This document shows positions 15,610-23,207 of a stretch of 29,053 bases of DNA, in pieces. The stretch is taken from NCBI GenBank assembly GCA_947483545.1, contig CANKNP010000016.1, forward strand, positions 1 to 29,053, in the 5' to 3' direction. Source of the DNA: Deltaproteobacteria bacterium (GTDB lineage Bacteria > Myxococcota > UBA796 > SXON01). The notes under the pieces were generated by a model that searched no databases, was not told where the DNA came from, and was given only the letters and a program-made list of their open reading frames with translations. Every line of letters starts with the position of its first letter. Positions within the stretch are counted from its first letter, which is position 1. The translations under genes were made by a program, and so were the position numbers.

Positions 15610-18600
15610 CTACCTCAACCAGGCTGGGTTCTCGGTCAGCGGCGAGCCAAGCATCTCGCCGCTGTCGCCGCAGTCCCGACACTGGATGTTGAGGACTGGC
15701 ACCAGCGCGCTCTCGATGACGAAGATGCTGGCCTCCGCCTCCGCGCCGCCCTCCCCCCCGTTGCCGGAACAGCCGTCCTGGCTGAGCGTGATGGTGTAGG
15801 GGCTGTAGGACACGGAGCCATAGGCGGTCTCGGTGTCGTCGAAGAACCGGAAGCCGAAGGCGTACTCGTAGGTTGCGCCGTCATCATAGCGGTAGTGGAT
15901 CACATGCTCGCAGAGCCCGACGTACTCCTGGTAGCCCTCGGTGGAGAGGCCTTGGATCGCTGAGATCTGCGCATCGTCGAGCGCGAACGTGAAGTCCGTG
16001 CCCATGAACCGCCAACCGTCGCCGTCGGAGAAGTGCTGCTGGAACTCGAGGTCATCGGCGTAGGGGATCGCGGTCCAACCGCCGCCGTCGGTGGTCATGT
16101 CGCAGGTGACGTCGAAGGGGTCCAGGCCGGTGGCGTAGCCGTCGGGGTCGATGGTGTAGGTGCCGTCCCCGACGTCATAGCCGTTGTCCTGCACGTCCAG
16201 GCAGGTGGTCCCCAGCGGGCAGCCCAGCCCGACCTCAGGGTAGACGCTGGCGTTGGCGTCGTCGCAATCATCGCCCCCGCAGGCGATGTCGGACCAGGTG
16301 TCACCGTCGGCGTCGTTGTCGATGTCGCCATCGCAGTCGTGATCGATGTCATCGCAACCCTCGGCGGCTCCGGGGTGGATCGCCGGGTCGGACTCATCGC
16401 AGTCCCCACCGTCGGCGATGTAGCTCGAGGTGGGCGCTTCACAGGCCGTGGCCGAGCGAGCGTCGTCGCCGTAGCCATCTCCGTCATAGTCGAGGTACCA
16501 CGACTGGGTCACCCCCTCGTCGACCTCGCCATCGCAGTCGTTGTCGATCTCATCGCAATCTTCGGTCCGTCCGGGGTTCGCTGTGGCCTCTTCGTCGTCG
16601 CAGTCCTCGCTGTTGCCGGCATAGCCGGAGGGCTGCTCGCAAGCTGTGGTGCTGACCAGGGACCCGTAGCCGTCCAGATCGCCGTCGGCGTAGAAGGTGC
16701 CCGCGTCGGTCGCGTCGGTGTCGACGTCGCCGTCGCAGTCGTTGTCGTCGCCGTCGCAGACCTCCACGGCGTCCGGGTTGACGCCGGCGTCGGTGTCATC
16801 ACAGTCCTCGTCGTCGGCGGTGTGGCCGGCGGGCGCCTCGCAGGAGAGCGCCGTGGATGCGGCATCGCCGAAGCCGTCGGCGTCGCTGTCGGCGTAGAAG
16901 GTGTCCCGGTCGATGGCGTCGGAGTCGGCGTCATCGTCGCAGTCGTTGTCGATGCCGTCGCAGACCTCGGCCGCGCTTGGGTTCACGCTGCGGGCCGTGT
17001 CGTCACAGTCACCAGCTCCGGAGGTGTAGCCGGAGGGTGCGTCGCAGGCCTCTGTCGAGGCGGTGGAGCCGTACCCATCGCTGTCGGCATCCTGAAACCA
17101 GGTGGCAGCGTCGATCGCGGCGTCGTCCACGACGCCGTTGCAGTCGTCATCGAGGTCGTTGCAGACCTCCAGGGCCACGGGGCTCACATCCGCCCGACTG
17201 TCGTCACACTCCTCACAGGCTGCGAAACCATCCCCGTCTTCGTCGGTGAAGCCAATCGAGCCATCGCAGTTGTAGTCGACGGTGTCGGTACACGTCTCGG
17301 TCGCCGCGGGGTTGTACGCGGCGTCGGCGTCGTTGCAGTCCGTGCCTGACGTGACGGTGCCAGCGGGGGCCTCGCAGGACGCGGCGCCGGTGCTGACGTC
17401 GCCGTAACCGTCGCCGTCTGCGTCGGTGTAGTAGGGGGTGGTGCCGCCCTCCTCGTCGATCTCGCCGTCGCAGTCGTTGTCGTCCCCATCGCACACTTCA
17501 TCGGCGTCGGGGCGGATGTCGTCATCGTGGTCGTCGCAGTCTCCGGCGGTCGGGAGGTAGCCGGTAGGCTGATCGCAGGCGATGGTGATGACCGTATCGT
17601 CACCGAAGCCGTCCGCGTCGAGGTCCTGGTACCAGGTCGAAGCGCCGTCCGCGAGCTCGCCGTCCACCGTACCATCGCAGTCATCGTCGACGCCGTTGCA
17701 AACCTCGACCGCCCCGGGGAACACCGCGCCGTCTTCGTCGTTGCACTCGTCACAGGCCGCGTGCCCGTCCAGGTCTGCGTCTGCATAGCCAACGGAGCCG
17801 TCACAGTTGTAGTCGTTCGGGTCGGAGCAGGACTCGGTGGCGTCCGGGTTGACCGCGGAGGCGTTGTCGTCACAGTCCCCGGGCAGGTTCGAGTAGGACT
17901 CAGGCTGGTCACACTGGGTGAGCGTGCTGTCGTTCTGGCCGTACCCATCGTCATCGTTGTCCTGGTACCAGGTGGTGGCGTCCGTCGCGGAGTCGTCCAC
18001 GACGCCATCGCAGTCGTCATCCAGGGAGTTGCAGACCTCGACGCCGGCGGCGTTGACGGTGTCGCGACTGTCATCGCAGTCGAGGCAGGCGGGGTAGCCG
18101 TCTCCGTCTCCGTCCGCGTAGCCTACGGAGCCGTCACAGTTGTAGTCGTTCGGGTCGGAGCAGTCTTCTTCCACGACGCCGGGATTGTAGGCCGCGTCGA
18201 GGTCGTTGCAGTCGTCGCCCGTCGCCGTGTAGCCTTCGGGCTGCTCGCAGGCGGCCTGCGAGGTGGCATCGTCACCGTACCCGTCGGCGTCCGCATCGGC
18301 ATACCAGATCGGCGCGTCCGGCGCGTTGTCCACGAGGCCGTCGCAGTCGTTGTCGACGCCATCACACGTCTCCTCGCCAGATGGGTTGATCGAGGCGTCT
18401 TCGTCGTTGCAGTCGGTGACGAGCAGGTAGCCGTCGCCGTCGAGGTCGTCGTCGGGCGTGGCGGCGTTGCAGTCGTTGTCCACGCTGTCGTAGGGGACCT
18501 CGGCCACGCCCGGGTTGACGCCGGCGTCGGCGTCGTTGCAGTCGTCGCCGCCGAGCGTGTCGGCCACGTACCCGTCGCCGTCCTGATCATCCGATTCGGG

Positions 18601-18711
18601 GTCCGAGTCCGCGGGGACAGGCGAGTCACGGATGCCGTCGTCGTCGACCTTGTTCCGGCAGGCAACGGTGAAGGCGAGCGGGAGGAGCAGGGAGAGTGTG
18701 TGCAGGCGCAT
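15610..18711 (-). CDS. Long MopE-type metal-binding-repeat lipoprotein with fibrinogen-like C-terminal domain
   Basis: This surface lipoprotein has about 1033 aa from ATG 18711, which has AGGA 7 bases upstream; an ATG at 18735 adds 8 residues. The signal peptide MRLHTLSLLLPLAFTVAC puts lipobox Cys18 at the mature N-terminus. An acidic linker leads into about 13-14 repeats built on DxDGDGY, DCDD/DCND, NPxAxExC and CDGxDNDCDGxxD, the motif set of the MopE copper-binding and thrombospondin-3-like families. The Asp loops are expected to bind Ca2+ and the paired Cys to form disulphides. The final 200 residues read like a fibrinogen-related fold (CLDVQDNG, DGTYTIDP, VTCDMTTDGGGWTAI), a recognition module in animal and some bacterial proteins. 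Repeats of two lengths alternate, so the array grew by pairwise duplication. Adhesin or matrix function is an inference. Confidence 0.85.
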   Translation of the reverse strand: MRLHTLSLLLPLAFTVACRNKVDDDGIRDSPVPADSDPESDDQDGDGYVADTLGGDDCNDADAGVNPGVAEVPYDSVDNDCNAATPDDDLDGDGYLLVTDCNDEDASINPSGEETCDGVDNDCDGLVDNAPDAPIWYADADADGYGDDATSQAACEQPEGYTATGDDCNDLDAAYNPGVVEEDCSDPNDYNCDGSVGYADGDGDGYPACLDCDDSRDTVNAAGVEVCNSLDDDCDGVVDDSATDATTWYQDNDDDGYGQNDSTLTQCDQPESYSNLPGDCDDNASAVNPDATESCSDPNDYNCDGSVGYADADLDGHAACDECNDEDGAVFPGAVEVCNGVDDDCDGTVDGELADGASTWYQDLDADGFGDDTVITIACDQPTGYLPTAGDCDDHDDDIRPDADEVCDGDDNDCDGEIDEEGGTTPYYTDADGDGYGDVSTGAASCEAPAGTVTSGTDCNDADAAYNPAATETCTDTVDYNCDGSIGFTDEDGDGFAACEECDDSRADVSPVALEVCNDLDDDCNGVVDDAAIDAATWFQDADSDGYGSTASTEACDAPSGYTSGAGDCDDTARSVNPSAAEVCDGIDNDCDDDADSDAIDRDTFYADSDADGFGDAASTALSCEAPAGHTADDEDCDDTDAGVNPDAVEVCDGDDNDCDGDVDTDATDAGTFYADGDLDGYGSLVSTTACEQPSGYAGNSEDCDDEEATANPGRTEDCDEIDNDCDGEVDEGVTQSWYLDYDGDGYGDDARSATACEAPTSSYIADGGDCDESDPAIHPGAAEGCDDIDHDCDGDIDNDADGDTWSDIACGGDDCDDANASVYPEVGLGCPLGTTCLDVQDNGYDVGDGTYTIDPDGYATGLDPFDVTCDMTTDGGGWTAIPYADDLEFQQHFSDGDGWRFMGTDFTFALDDAQISAIQGLSTEGYQEYVGLCEHVIHYRYDDGATYEYAFGFRFFDDTETAYGSVSYSPYTITLSQDGCSGNGGEGGAEAEASIFVIESALVPVLNIQCRDCGDSGEMLGSPLTENPAWLR
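17786..18163 (-). repeat. Recent 333-bp intragenic duplication in the MopE-repeat gene
   Basis: A 45-bp block at 17786-17830 recurs at 18119-18163 with a single mismatch seen (TAGCCAACGG versus TAGCCTACGG, then identical through GGGTCGGAGCAG). The spacing is 333 bp, or 111 codons, equal to one long-plus-short repeat pair. It encodes CSDPNDYNCDGSVGYAD in both copies. Confidence 0.75.
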
Positions 18712-18780
18712 GCCGGATCCTGGGTTCTTCCGCATGGTAGCAGGTCGCGGCGGGTCGGATCGGGCCGTGCCACCGGCGCC

Positions 18781-18795
18781 CCCGCGATCCGCGGG
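18781..18795. terminator. Short perfect hairpin between two minus-strand genes
   Basis: CCCGCG, ATC, CGCGGG forms a 6-bp stem 25 bases past the stop of the 138-aa membrane protein gene and upstream of the MopE-repeat gene. It is a possible transcript end. No U-tract is present. Confidence 0.3.
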
Positions 18796-18819
18796 CTCGC
18801 CGTGGATGCCGTCCCGCGA

Positions 18820-19236
18820 TCACCCCCGCAGCAGCGCCCGCGCCTCCGGCTTCACCAGCGTGACGATCGTGAACACCCCGAGCGCGGTGCCCAACGGGAA
18901 GCTGAGCATCATCATGCACGCGGAGATCATGCCGAGCACGTACCCGGACGAGCGCTCGCCGCGGATCCGCGAGCCCGCCATGAAGTGAACCCCCGCCAGC
19001 GCGGCGAACACGCCGCCCAGCACGAGCCCGAACACCCCTTGGGCGAGCCCGATGATCGCCAGCACCGCCCCGGACTCCTCCGCGTCCCGCCCGCCCCCGG
19101 CCAGCGCGGCACCACCGACCGCGAACATGCCAAGGGCCGCGATGAGCTGGATGCCGAGGACGAAGACGCCTCCGAGCCCGAGGAAGCCCCCCCAGATCAT
19201 GTGCAACAGGCCTACCATCTGCAGGTTTGACTTCAT
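18820..19236 (-). CDS. Small multi-pass membrane protein, unknown function
   Basis: This hypothetical 138-aa protein starts at ATG 19236. Three to four membrane segments are visible: about 8-24 (VGLLHMIWGGFLGLGGV), 26-47 (Ala/Gly-rich, LGIQLIAALGMFAVGGAALA), 58-86 (VLAIIGLAQGVFGLVLGG) and 99-126 (LGMISACMMMLSFPLGTALG). The last is followed by a charged tail KPEARALLRG. Small residues dominate the helices. I do not assign a family. Neighbours are unrelated surface genes on the same strand. The 19237-19390 gap downstream of the CPBP-like gene shows no gene. Confidence 0.6.
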   Translation of the reverse strand: MKSNLQMVGLLHMIWGGFLGLGGVFVLGIQLIAALGMFAVGGAALAGGGRDAEESGAVLAIIGLAQGVFGLVLGGVFAALAGVHFMAGSRIRGERSSGYVLGMISACMMMLSFPLGTALGVFTIVTLVKPEARALLRG

Positions 19237-19390
19237 GCGGGTGGCCTAACGCGAGTCTCGCTCGCGGGGCCGAGGGGGCGGCTCGCTCCCATCGGGCGGC
19301 GGTCAGTACCCGCATGAAACGCCGCTGAAACCCGGCTCAACGTGGAGTGCCCCCCCACCGCCATGCCCAGCGGCGTCCCGCGGCCCGACC

Positions 19391-20260
19391 TCAACCCCTC
19401 TTGGTGGCCCCAAGCCGCCCCAGCCCCACCGCCCCCAGCACCACCAGCGCCGCGATCCCACCGGCCGCCCCCATCGGGCTCGTCATGGCCGGGTCCCCCC
19501 CCCGCAGCACCAGCTCGTGGAAGGGCCCGATCGCGGTCAGCACCCCCTGGGCAATAGCAGGTGCCCACACGGTTTTTCCCCATCGGGCAAGCCAGGTCAG
19601 GAGCACCGCTTGCGGCACGCTGGCCGCGACCATCGCGACTGCACCCGCCACCGGCGAGTCGGTGAAGTACCCCCCCAGCCACACCAGCGGGAGCCGCCAG
19701 ATCCCCCACAAAAGACCAGCCGCGACCGCCGAGCCCCACGGCCCCAGCGGCGCGAGCTCCCGCACAATCACGCTGCGCCACCCAAGCTCCTCCCCCACCC
19801 GCACCGGCGCGTAGAGCAGCCCGACGAAAAGCGCCTGCAGGCTCGCGTTGACCGCGTACGGCATCGGCGCGGCCTGCATCATCGAGAGCGCCTCGGCCGC
19901 CTTCTCCGGCCCCTGCACGTCGTTCATGCGCTCGGCGATGGCCACGCCCGTCAGATCCAGGCCGCCCCACCCCGCGATGTGCGCCACCAACGCCGTAAGC
20001 CAGACGAACCCGATGGCGCCGAGCCAGCCGACCAGCGCCGGGGGCCCAAGCGCCAGCTCGTTCAGATCCTCCGCGGGAGCCTCGCGCACGATGTACCGCC
20101 GCCAAAGCGCGCTCACGAAGGCGGGGCCCAGCACGTAGGGGAGCGCGAGCACGAGGAATCCGACGCCCACCAAGGGCCGACCGGACCACACCATCACCCC
20201 CGCCCAGCCCCACGACCACACGAAGACACCGAGGAGCCAGGGGAGCGTTCGCGCGAACAT
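19391..20260 (-). CDS. CPBP-family intramembrane protein with degraded active-site motifs
   Basis: This multi-pass membrane protein has 289 aa from ATG 20260 (a GTG at 20305 would add 15 residues without a better N-terminus). The family (CPBP/Abi, relatives of Rce1) usually has three catalytic motifs: EExxxR, FxxxH and HxxxN. Here motif 1 is present as VRVGEELGWR. Motif 2 reads GLLWGIWRLPLVW with Arg where His is expected. The region for motif 3 (VWAPAIAQGVLTAIG) has Gln and Ala where His and Asn are usual. The fold is recognisable, but proteolytic activity is doubtful; a scaffold or immunity-like role is possible. It is divergent from the next gene across an 85-base gap. Confidence 0.72.
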   Translation of the reverse strand: MFARTLPWLLGVFVWSWGWAGVMVWSGRPLVGVGFLVLALPYVLGPAFVSALWRRYIVREAPAEDLNELALGPPALVGWLGAIGFVWLTALVAHIAGWGGLDLTGVAIAERMNDVQGPEKAAEALSMMQAAPMPYAVNASLQALFVGLLYAPVRVGEELGWRSVIVRELAPLGPWGSAVAAGLLWGIWRLPLVWLGGYFTDSPVAGAVAMVAASVPQAVLLTWLARWGKTVWAPAIAQGVLTAIGPFHELVLRGGDPAMTSPMGAAGGIAALVVLGAVGLGRLGATKRG

Positions 20261-20345
20261 CGGCGCGGGTAACTTCGGATCCGCCCTTCTGCCTTCCCTG
20301 CCCACCGCCTCAGGCAGCCCCGGTCCGGTGAATTAGACCCCCCGC

Positions 20346-21215
20346 ATGCTTCACGTTCTGATCCTCCTCGGTTGTGGACAGGCGGTCGTCGCGCAGGAGG
20401 AGCCGTTGCCCAAGCTGGTGGTCGAGCCCCCGAGGCCGATGGCCTCGGTCGCGGGGATGAAGGTGCTCCAGGTGGATTGGACGCTCGGCGGGCCGGACAT
20501 CCCTGCATCTGGGCAGTCCAGCGGGACCGCGTGGGCCGTACGCGTGGAACGCCCGCGGTTGACCGTGATCCCCGTGTCCGAGCCGGGAACCCTCGCCGCG
20601 ATCCACGAGATCTCGCCAGCCGGGACCACGCCGAGCGTCGTGATCAACGGGGGCTTCTACGACCGCGGGACCGGGGATCCAGCGCCGATGGGGGTCGTGG
20701 TGCACGAGGGCGCGGTGCTCTTCCCGGTCCGGGCGAACGGCGGGAGCGGCGTGCTGTTCAGCGATCCGGCGGGCCTGCACATCGTGCACCGGGATGCGTT
20801 CTCCGCACGCACCGGAGGCGAAGAAGGCGTGCTTGAAGCGGTACAGTCCGTGGACCGGATCATCGACGAAGGCCGTACGTTGGTCGCGCCCCACGCGGAT
20901 CACCGTCTGGCCGCCCGGTCTGGCGTGGCATTAGCGGAAGACGGCACCGCCTGGGCCATCGTTGCGGTCGCAGACGGCAGCGTCACGGTGGGGTCCGACG
21001 GCGCGATCCAGCTCTCCGGAACGGTCGGGCACGGGCTACCCTTGTGGGCGTTCGCCGAGCTCATCGGCACCCTCGGCGTGCAGACCGCCCTGAACCTCGA
21101 CGGCGCGATCTCAACCCAGCTCCGCGTCGAGCTTGGAGGCGTTCGACCGCTGCTCGATGTACGCGGGGAGATGGGCACGATGCAAGCGGTCAAGCTGGAA
21201 GCCGCTGCGCTATGA
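20346..21215 (+). CDS. Exported phosphodiester glycosidase (NAGPA-like) domain protein
   Basis: This 289-aa protein is dominated by a NAGPA-type domain, named for the mammalian enzyme that uncovers mannose-6-phosphate and also found in bacterial exopolysaccharide proteins. Diagnostic pieces are SVVINGGFYDRGTGDPAPMG at about 97-116, RSGVALAEDGTAWAIVAVADG at 191-211, and GLPLWAFAELIGTLGVQ then ALNLDGAISTQL at 230-259; the common bacterial form is NLDGGGST. The N-terminus MLHVLILLGCGQ is very short and ends in a lipobox-like LLGC, so it is probably a lipoprotein. A signal peptidase I site at VVA-QEE is the alternative. Substrate is likely a phosphodiester-linked sugar of the envelope or matrix. 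Confidence 0.78.
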   Translation: MLHVLILLGCGQAVVAQEEPLPKLVVEPPRPMASVAGMKVLQVDWTLGGPDIPASGQSSGTAWAVRVERPRLTVIPVSEPGTLAAIHEISPAGTTPSVVINGGFYDRGTGDPAPMGVVVHEGAVLFPVRANGGSGVLFSDPAGLHIVHRDAFSARTGGEEGVLEAVQSVDRIIDEGRTLVAPHADHRLAARSGVALAEDGTAWAIVAVADGSVTVGSDGAIQLSGTVGHGLPLWAFAELIGTLGVQTALNLDGAISTQLRVELGGVRPLLDVRGEMGTMQAVKLEAAAL

Positions 21216-21222
21216 TGCCGCC

Positions 21223-22116
21223 ATGCTCCTCCTCGCCCTGGCCTGCACCCCCGCCCCCGACGACTCCGCCACTCCAACGGTAGAAGCTCCATACTTGCTC
21301 GACGATGGCAGCGCAGAGGAGGTCTCCTTCGACCAGGCCGCGATCGAGGATGCCATCACCGAGGCCATCCAAGGCGCTCGGAACCACACGGCGGACCCGG
21401 CGATTGACGCCTACGCGCTTACGTTGGCCAACGCAACCGAGGACTGTCCACGTTGGTACCAAGACAGCACGGGGCTCGACTACTGGTACGATACCTGCGA
21501 AACAGACGATGGGGCCGGCTTCTCTGGCTATGGGTACTACCTCGACTACGCCGGCTACAGTGATGGAACCTACGTTTGGGACGGCCCCGCCATCTACGCG
21601 GTCTCCACCAACACAACGCCCGACGGCGATGCATTCACGGGCAGCGGGTCCGCGCTCTCCCTGGTGGGCACCGGCTCCGACGGCGACGTGACCTACACGA
21701 TCTACTACACCATCGTGAGCGGCGACTTCACCTGGGATGGGCCGGGAGCCGACGGCACTTGGCTTGAGGGGGACACCCCGTTCCTCGCGGGCTGGGTCAC
21801 CGACTATGGGGGCATCCATGCGGCCTATTTTGATGGCAGCCTACCGCTCGCGGAGGGCGGTGCGTTCGACATCGCCGTGCTGCGCGAAGCCACGATCTCG
21901 GCCCCCGAGGCGGGCTGGGTGTGCCCCGGCGAGATGGCCGGATCCGTCTCTGTACACACGGCGGAGGGTGTCTGGTACGAGGTCCTGTTCGACGGCGATT
22001 CATCCGACAGCGCGACCTGCGATCAGTGCGGCGACGTCTGGCACGAAGGGGTCTCGCTGGGCCAAGCCTGCGCCGACGCGAGCGCCTGGCTCGATTGGGA
22101 TCAGACGCCCTGGTAG
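21223..22116 (+). CDS. Acidic lipoprotein, unknown function
   Basis: This hypothetical 297-aa protein starts at ATG 21223, only 7 bases after the NAGPA-like stop, so the two are probably co-transcribed. MLLLALAC gives a minimal signal with lipobox Cys8, then a Thr/Pro/Asp linker TPAPDDSATPTVEAP. The body is Asp/Gly/Tyr-rich (DSTGLDYWYDTCETDDGAGF, then YGYYLDYAGYSDGTYVWDG) and predicted all-beta. The C-terminus carries cysteines including CDQCGD. I recognise no domain. Similar one-off acidic lipoproteins are common in large-genome Myxococcota. The longer open frame from 21133 lacks an export signal. Confidence 0.68.
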   Translation: MLLLALACTPAPDDSATPTVEAPYLLDDGSAEEVSFDQAAIEDAITEAIQGARNHTADPAIDAYALTLANATEDCPRWYQDSTGLDYWYDTCETDDGAGFSGYGYYLDYAGYSDGTYVWDGPAIYAVSTNTTPDGDAFTGSGSALSLVGTGSDGDVTYTIYYTIVSGDFTWDGPGADGTWLEGDTPFLAGWVTDYGGIHAAYFDGSLPLAEGGAFDIAVLREATISAPEAGWVCPGEMAGSVSVHTAEGVWYEVLFDGDSSDSATCDQCGDVWHEGVSLGQACADASAWLDWDQTPW

Positions 22117-22126
22117 GCTCCGATAT

Positions 22127-22153
22127 AACAAAACTGACCCCCTCAGTTTTGTT
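22127..22153. terminator. 11-bp-stem hairpin after the acidic lipoprotein gene
   Basis: AACAAAACTGA, CCCCC, TCAGTTTTGTT is a perfect 11-bp inverted repeat beginning 11 bases after the stop at 22116. It could act as a terminator, although the stem is AT-rich. The same ACTGACCCCCTCAGTTTTG block recurs at 22204-22223 as AAGTGACCCCCTCAGTTTTG. Confidence 0.5.
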
Positions 22154-22158
22154 CTGTC

Positions 22159-22193
22159 ATCATCCCGAAGTGACGCCACCCGTTCGGGATGAT
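22159..22193. repeat. Second 11-bp inverted repeat
   Basis: ATCATCCCGAA (22159-22169) and TTCGGGATGAT (22183-22193) are perfectly complementary around a 13-base spacer. The pair sits between the two copies of the GACCCCCTCAGTTTTG block, so 22127-22223 is a compact, nested repeat structure. It may be a non-autonomous mobile element remnant or an RNA structure. Confidence 0.6.
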
Positions 22194-22390
22194 CCTGTTA
22201 CAGAAGTGACCCCCTCAGTTTTGATACATCCTGGACCCTGCACAGATGGGCGGCTCGCTCCCCGAGGCCGCAGGTCCACCCGAGGCCGTGCGACGCCGCT
22301 GGGCATCGGGGGGCCACGGCGTCCCTCCCTCCGCCAGGAACGCGCAGCGTTCCCGCGCCCGCCGCATCGCCGTGATCGGCACCGGCCCTA

Positions 22391-22412
22391 CTCCCCGCGT
22401 ACCCGCGGGGAG
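22391..22412. other. 9-bp perfect hairpin
   Basis: CTCCCCGCG, TACC, CGCGGGGAG. It is the first of three strong hairpins within 140 bases downstream of the minus-strand lipoprotein gene. Confidence 0.5.
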
Positions 22413-22419
22413 GCACCGC

Positions 22420-22445
22420 GTCGCGGACCGTACTCGGTCCGCGAC
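22420..22445. other. 11-bp perfect hairpin
   Basis: GTCGCGGACCG, TACT, CGGTCCGCGAC. It lies 7 bases after the preceding hairpin. No gene is visible here. Confidence 0.5.
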
Positions 22446-22494
22446 CGCGCCGCAGATTCGAACCCGGGACCCGAGCGGTAGCGAGCGCGGGGGG

Positions 22495-22530
22495 TCTGGG
22501 GGGGCCGGGCATCCGCCCGGCCCCCCCAGA
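22495..22530 (-). terminator. 16-bp perfect GC hairpin at the lipoprotein gene end
   Basis: TCTGGGGGGGCCGGGC, ATCC, GCCCGGCCCCCCCAGA is a flawless 16-bp stem with a 4-base loop. It begins 2 bases beyond the stop codon of the minus-strand gene at 22533. Its position suggests a terminator or 3'-end protector, although no U-tract follows. Confidence 0.6.
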
Positions 22531-22532
22531 GA

Positions 22533-23000
22533 TCACGGACAGACCCGCACGCTCACCGACGCCCGGGCGAACACATCGGCCACGCTCACGGAATCCTCGT
22601 ACTCCCCGGCCTCCATCCAATCCCCTTCCTGGAGCTGACCGAACGCGCCGACATCGGCGACGAGCAGCACCCGGCCGGTGTTCTCGCCTTCGATGTCCGC
22701 CCAATCCACCTGCCCGTCGAAGCTCACCTCGCTCTCCCCTTCGTCGATGTTGTACGCACCAGCGACGAGCATGTCGCTGTCCGGATCCCACGCCCCCTCC
22801 TCCCCCAAGTCGTCGAAGAACGCGAGCAGCACGACGTCCGCGCCAGCGTCGAGCATCGAGCTCACGCTGAACGCTGCGCCGAGCGGCCCGCCGCAGACGC
22901 TGTCGCCAGGTTCGGGGGTCTCGAACGCGATCTCGGCGCTGATCAGGGCAGGTTTTCCGCAACCCAGGAGGAACACCAACAGGTACATGAGCTTCTCCAT
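22533..23000 (-). CDS. Small lipoprotein, unknown function
   Basis: This is a hypothetical 155-aa lipoprotein. ATG 23000 gives MEKLMYLLVFLLGC with lipobox Cys14 and a GGTGAG Shine-Dalgarno just upstream; the longer open frame to 23144 lacks an export signal. The body is acidic and beta-rich: PEPGDSVCGGPLGAAFSVSS, DADVVLLAFFDDLGE-type strands, and DWMEAGEYEDSVSVADVFAR. Two further cysteines (in SVCGG and the C-terminal RVCP) could form a disulphide. No family is recognised. It is the only gene inside the 22195-23184 inverted repeats. The 23001-23207 gap upstream contains the right-hand repeat and no gene. Confidence 0.65.
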   Translation of the reverse strand: MEKLMYLLVFLLGCGKPALISAEIAFETPEPGDSVCGGPLGAAFSVSSMLDAGADVVLLAFFDDLGEEGAWDPDSDMLVAGAYNIDEGESEVSFDGQVDWADIEGENTGRVLLVADVGAFGQLQEGDWMEAGEYEDSVSVADVFARASVSVRVCP

Positions 23001-23207
23001 CTCACCGGGAAGGATACCCGCTGGCGGCCCGAGGATCCAGGAGATCAGCCGTGCCCGCGCCGGACCCCAGCGGCGTTCCACGGCCCGGGCGGGCGCGTGG
23101 CCGATGGTCCCAAGCCGCCCAGCTGTCCCGGAACAACCACGCAATCTCCACAGAACATATCTGAGGAGGCCACTTTTGTTACAGCGGTGAACGCTCCGGC
23201 TGGGGAC

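Larger units (their letters stand above)
22195..23184. repeat. Imperfect 24-bp inverted repeats bracketing a lipoprotein gene
   Basis: The left copy (22195-22218: CTGTTACAGAAG then TGACCCCCTCAG) and the right copy (23161-23184: CTGAGGAGGCCA then CTTTTGTTACAG) are inverted matches at 20 of 24 positions. They enclose about 940 bases that hold one minus-strand lipoprotein gene and a cluster of hairpins, with no transposase. I see no obvious target-site duplication. The 22117-22532 gap contains only these repeats and hairpins. Confidence 0.55.

Noticed and set aside
15900..18640. Regularly spaced similar sequence that might suggest a CRISPR or satellite array
   Set aside because: It is the coding repeat of the MopE-type lipoprotein: units are diverged, in frame and without unique spacers.
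16033..19230. Long open frames on the plus strand opposite the MopE-repeat gene
   Set aside because: They consist of low-complexity Val/Ala/Gly text that mirrors the Asp-rich repeats of the minus strand; no recognisable domains.
22450..22475. GATTCGAACCCGGGAC, which looks like the reverse complement of a tRNA T-loop
   Set aside because: The flanking T-stem bases do not pair, and no anticodon arm, D arm or acceptor stem follows on the minus strand.
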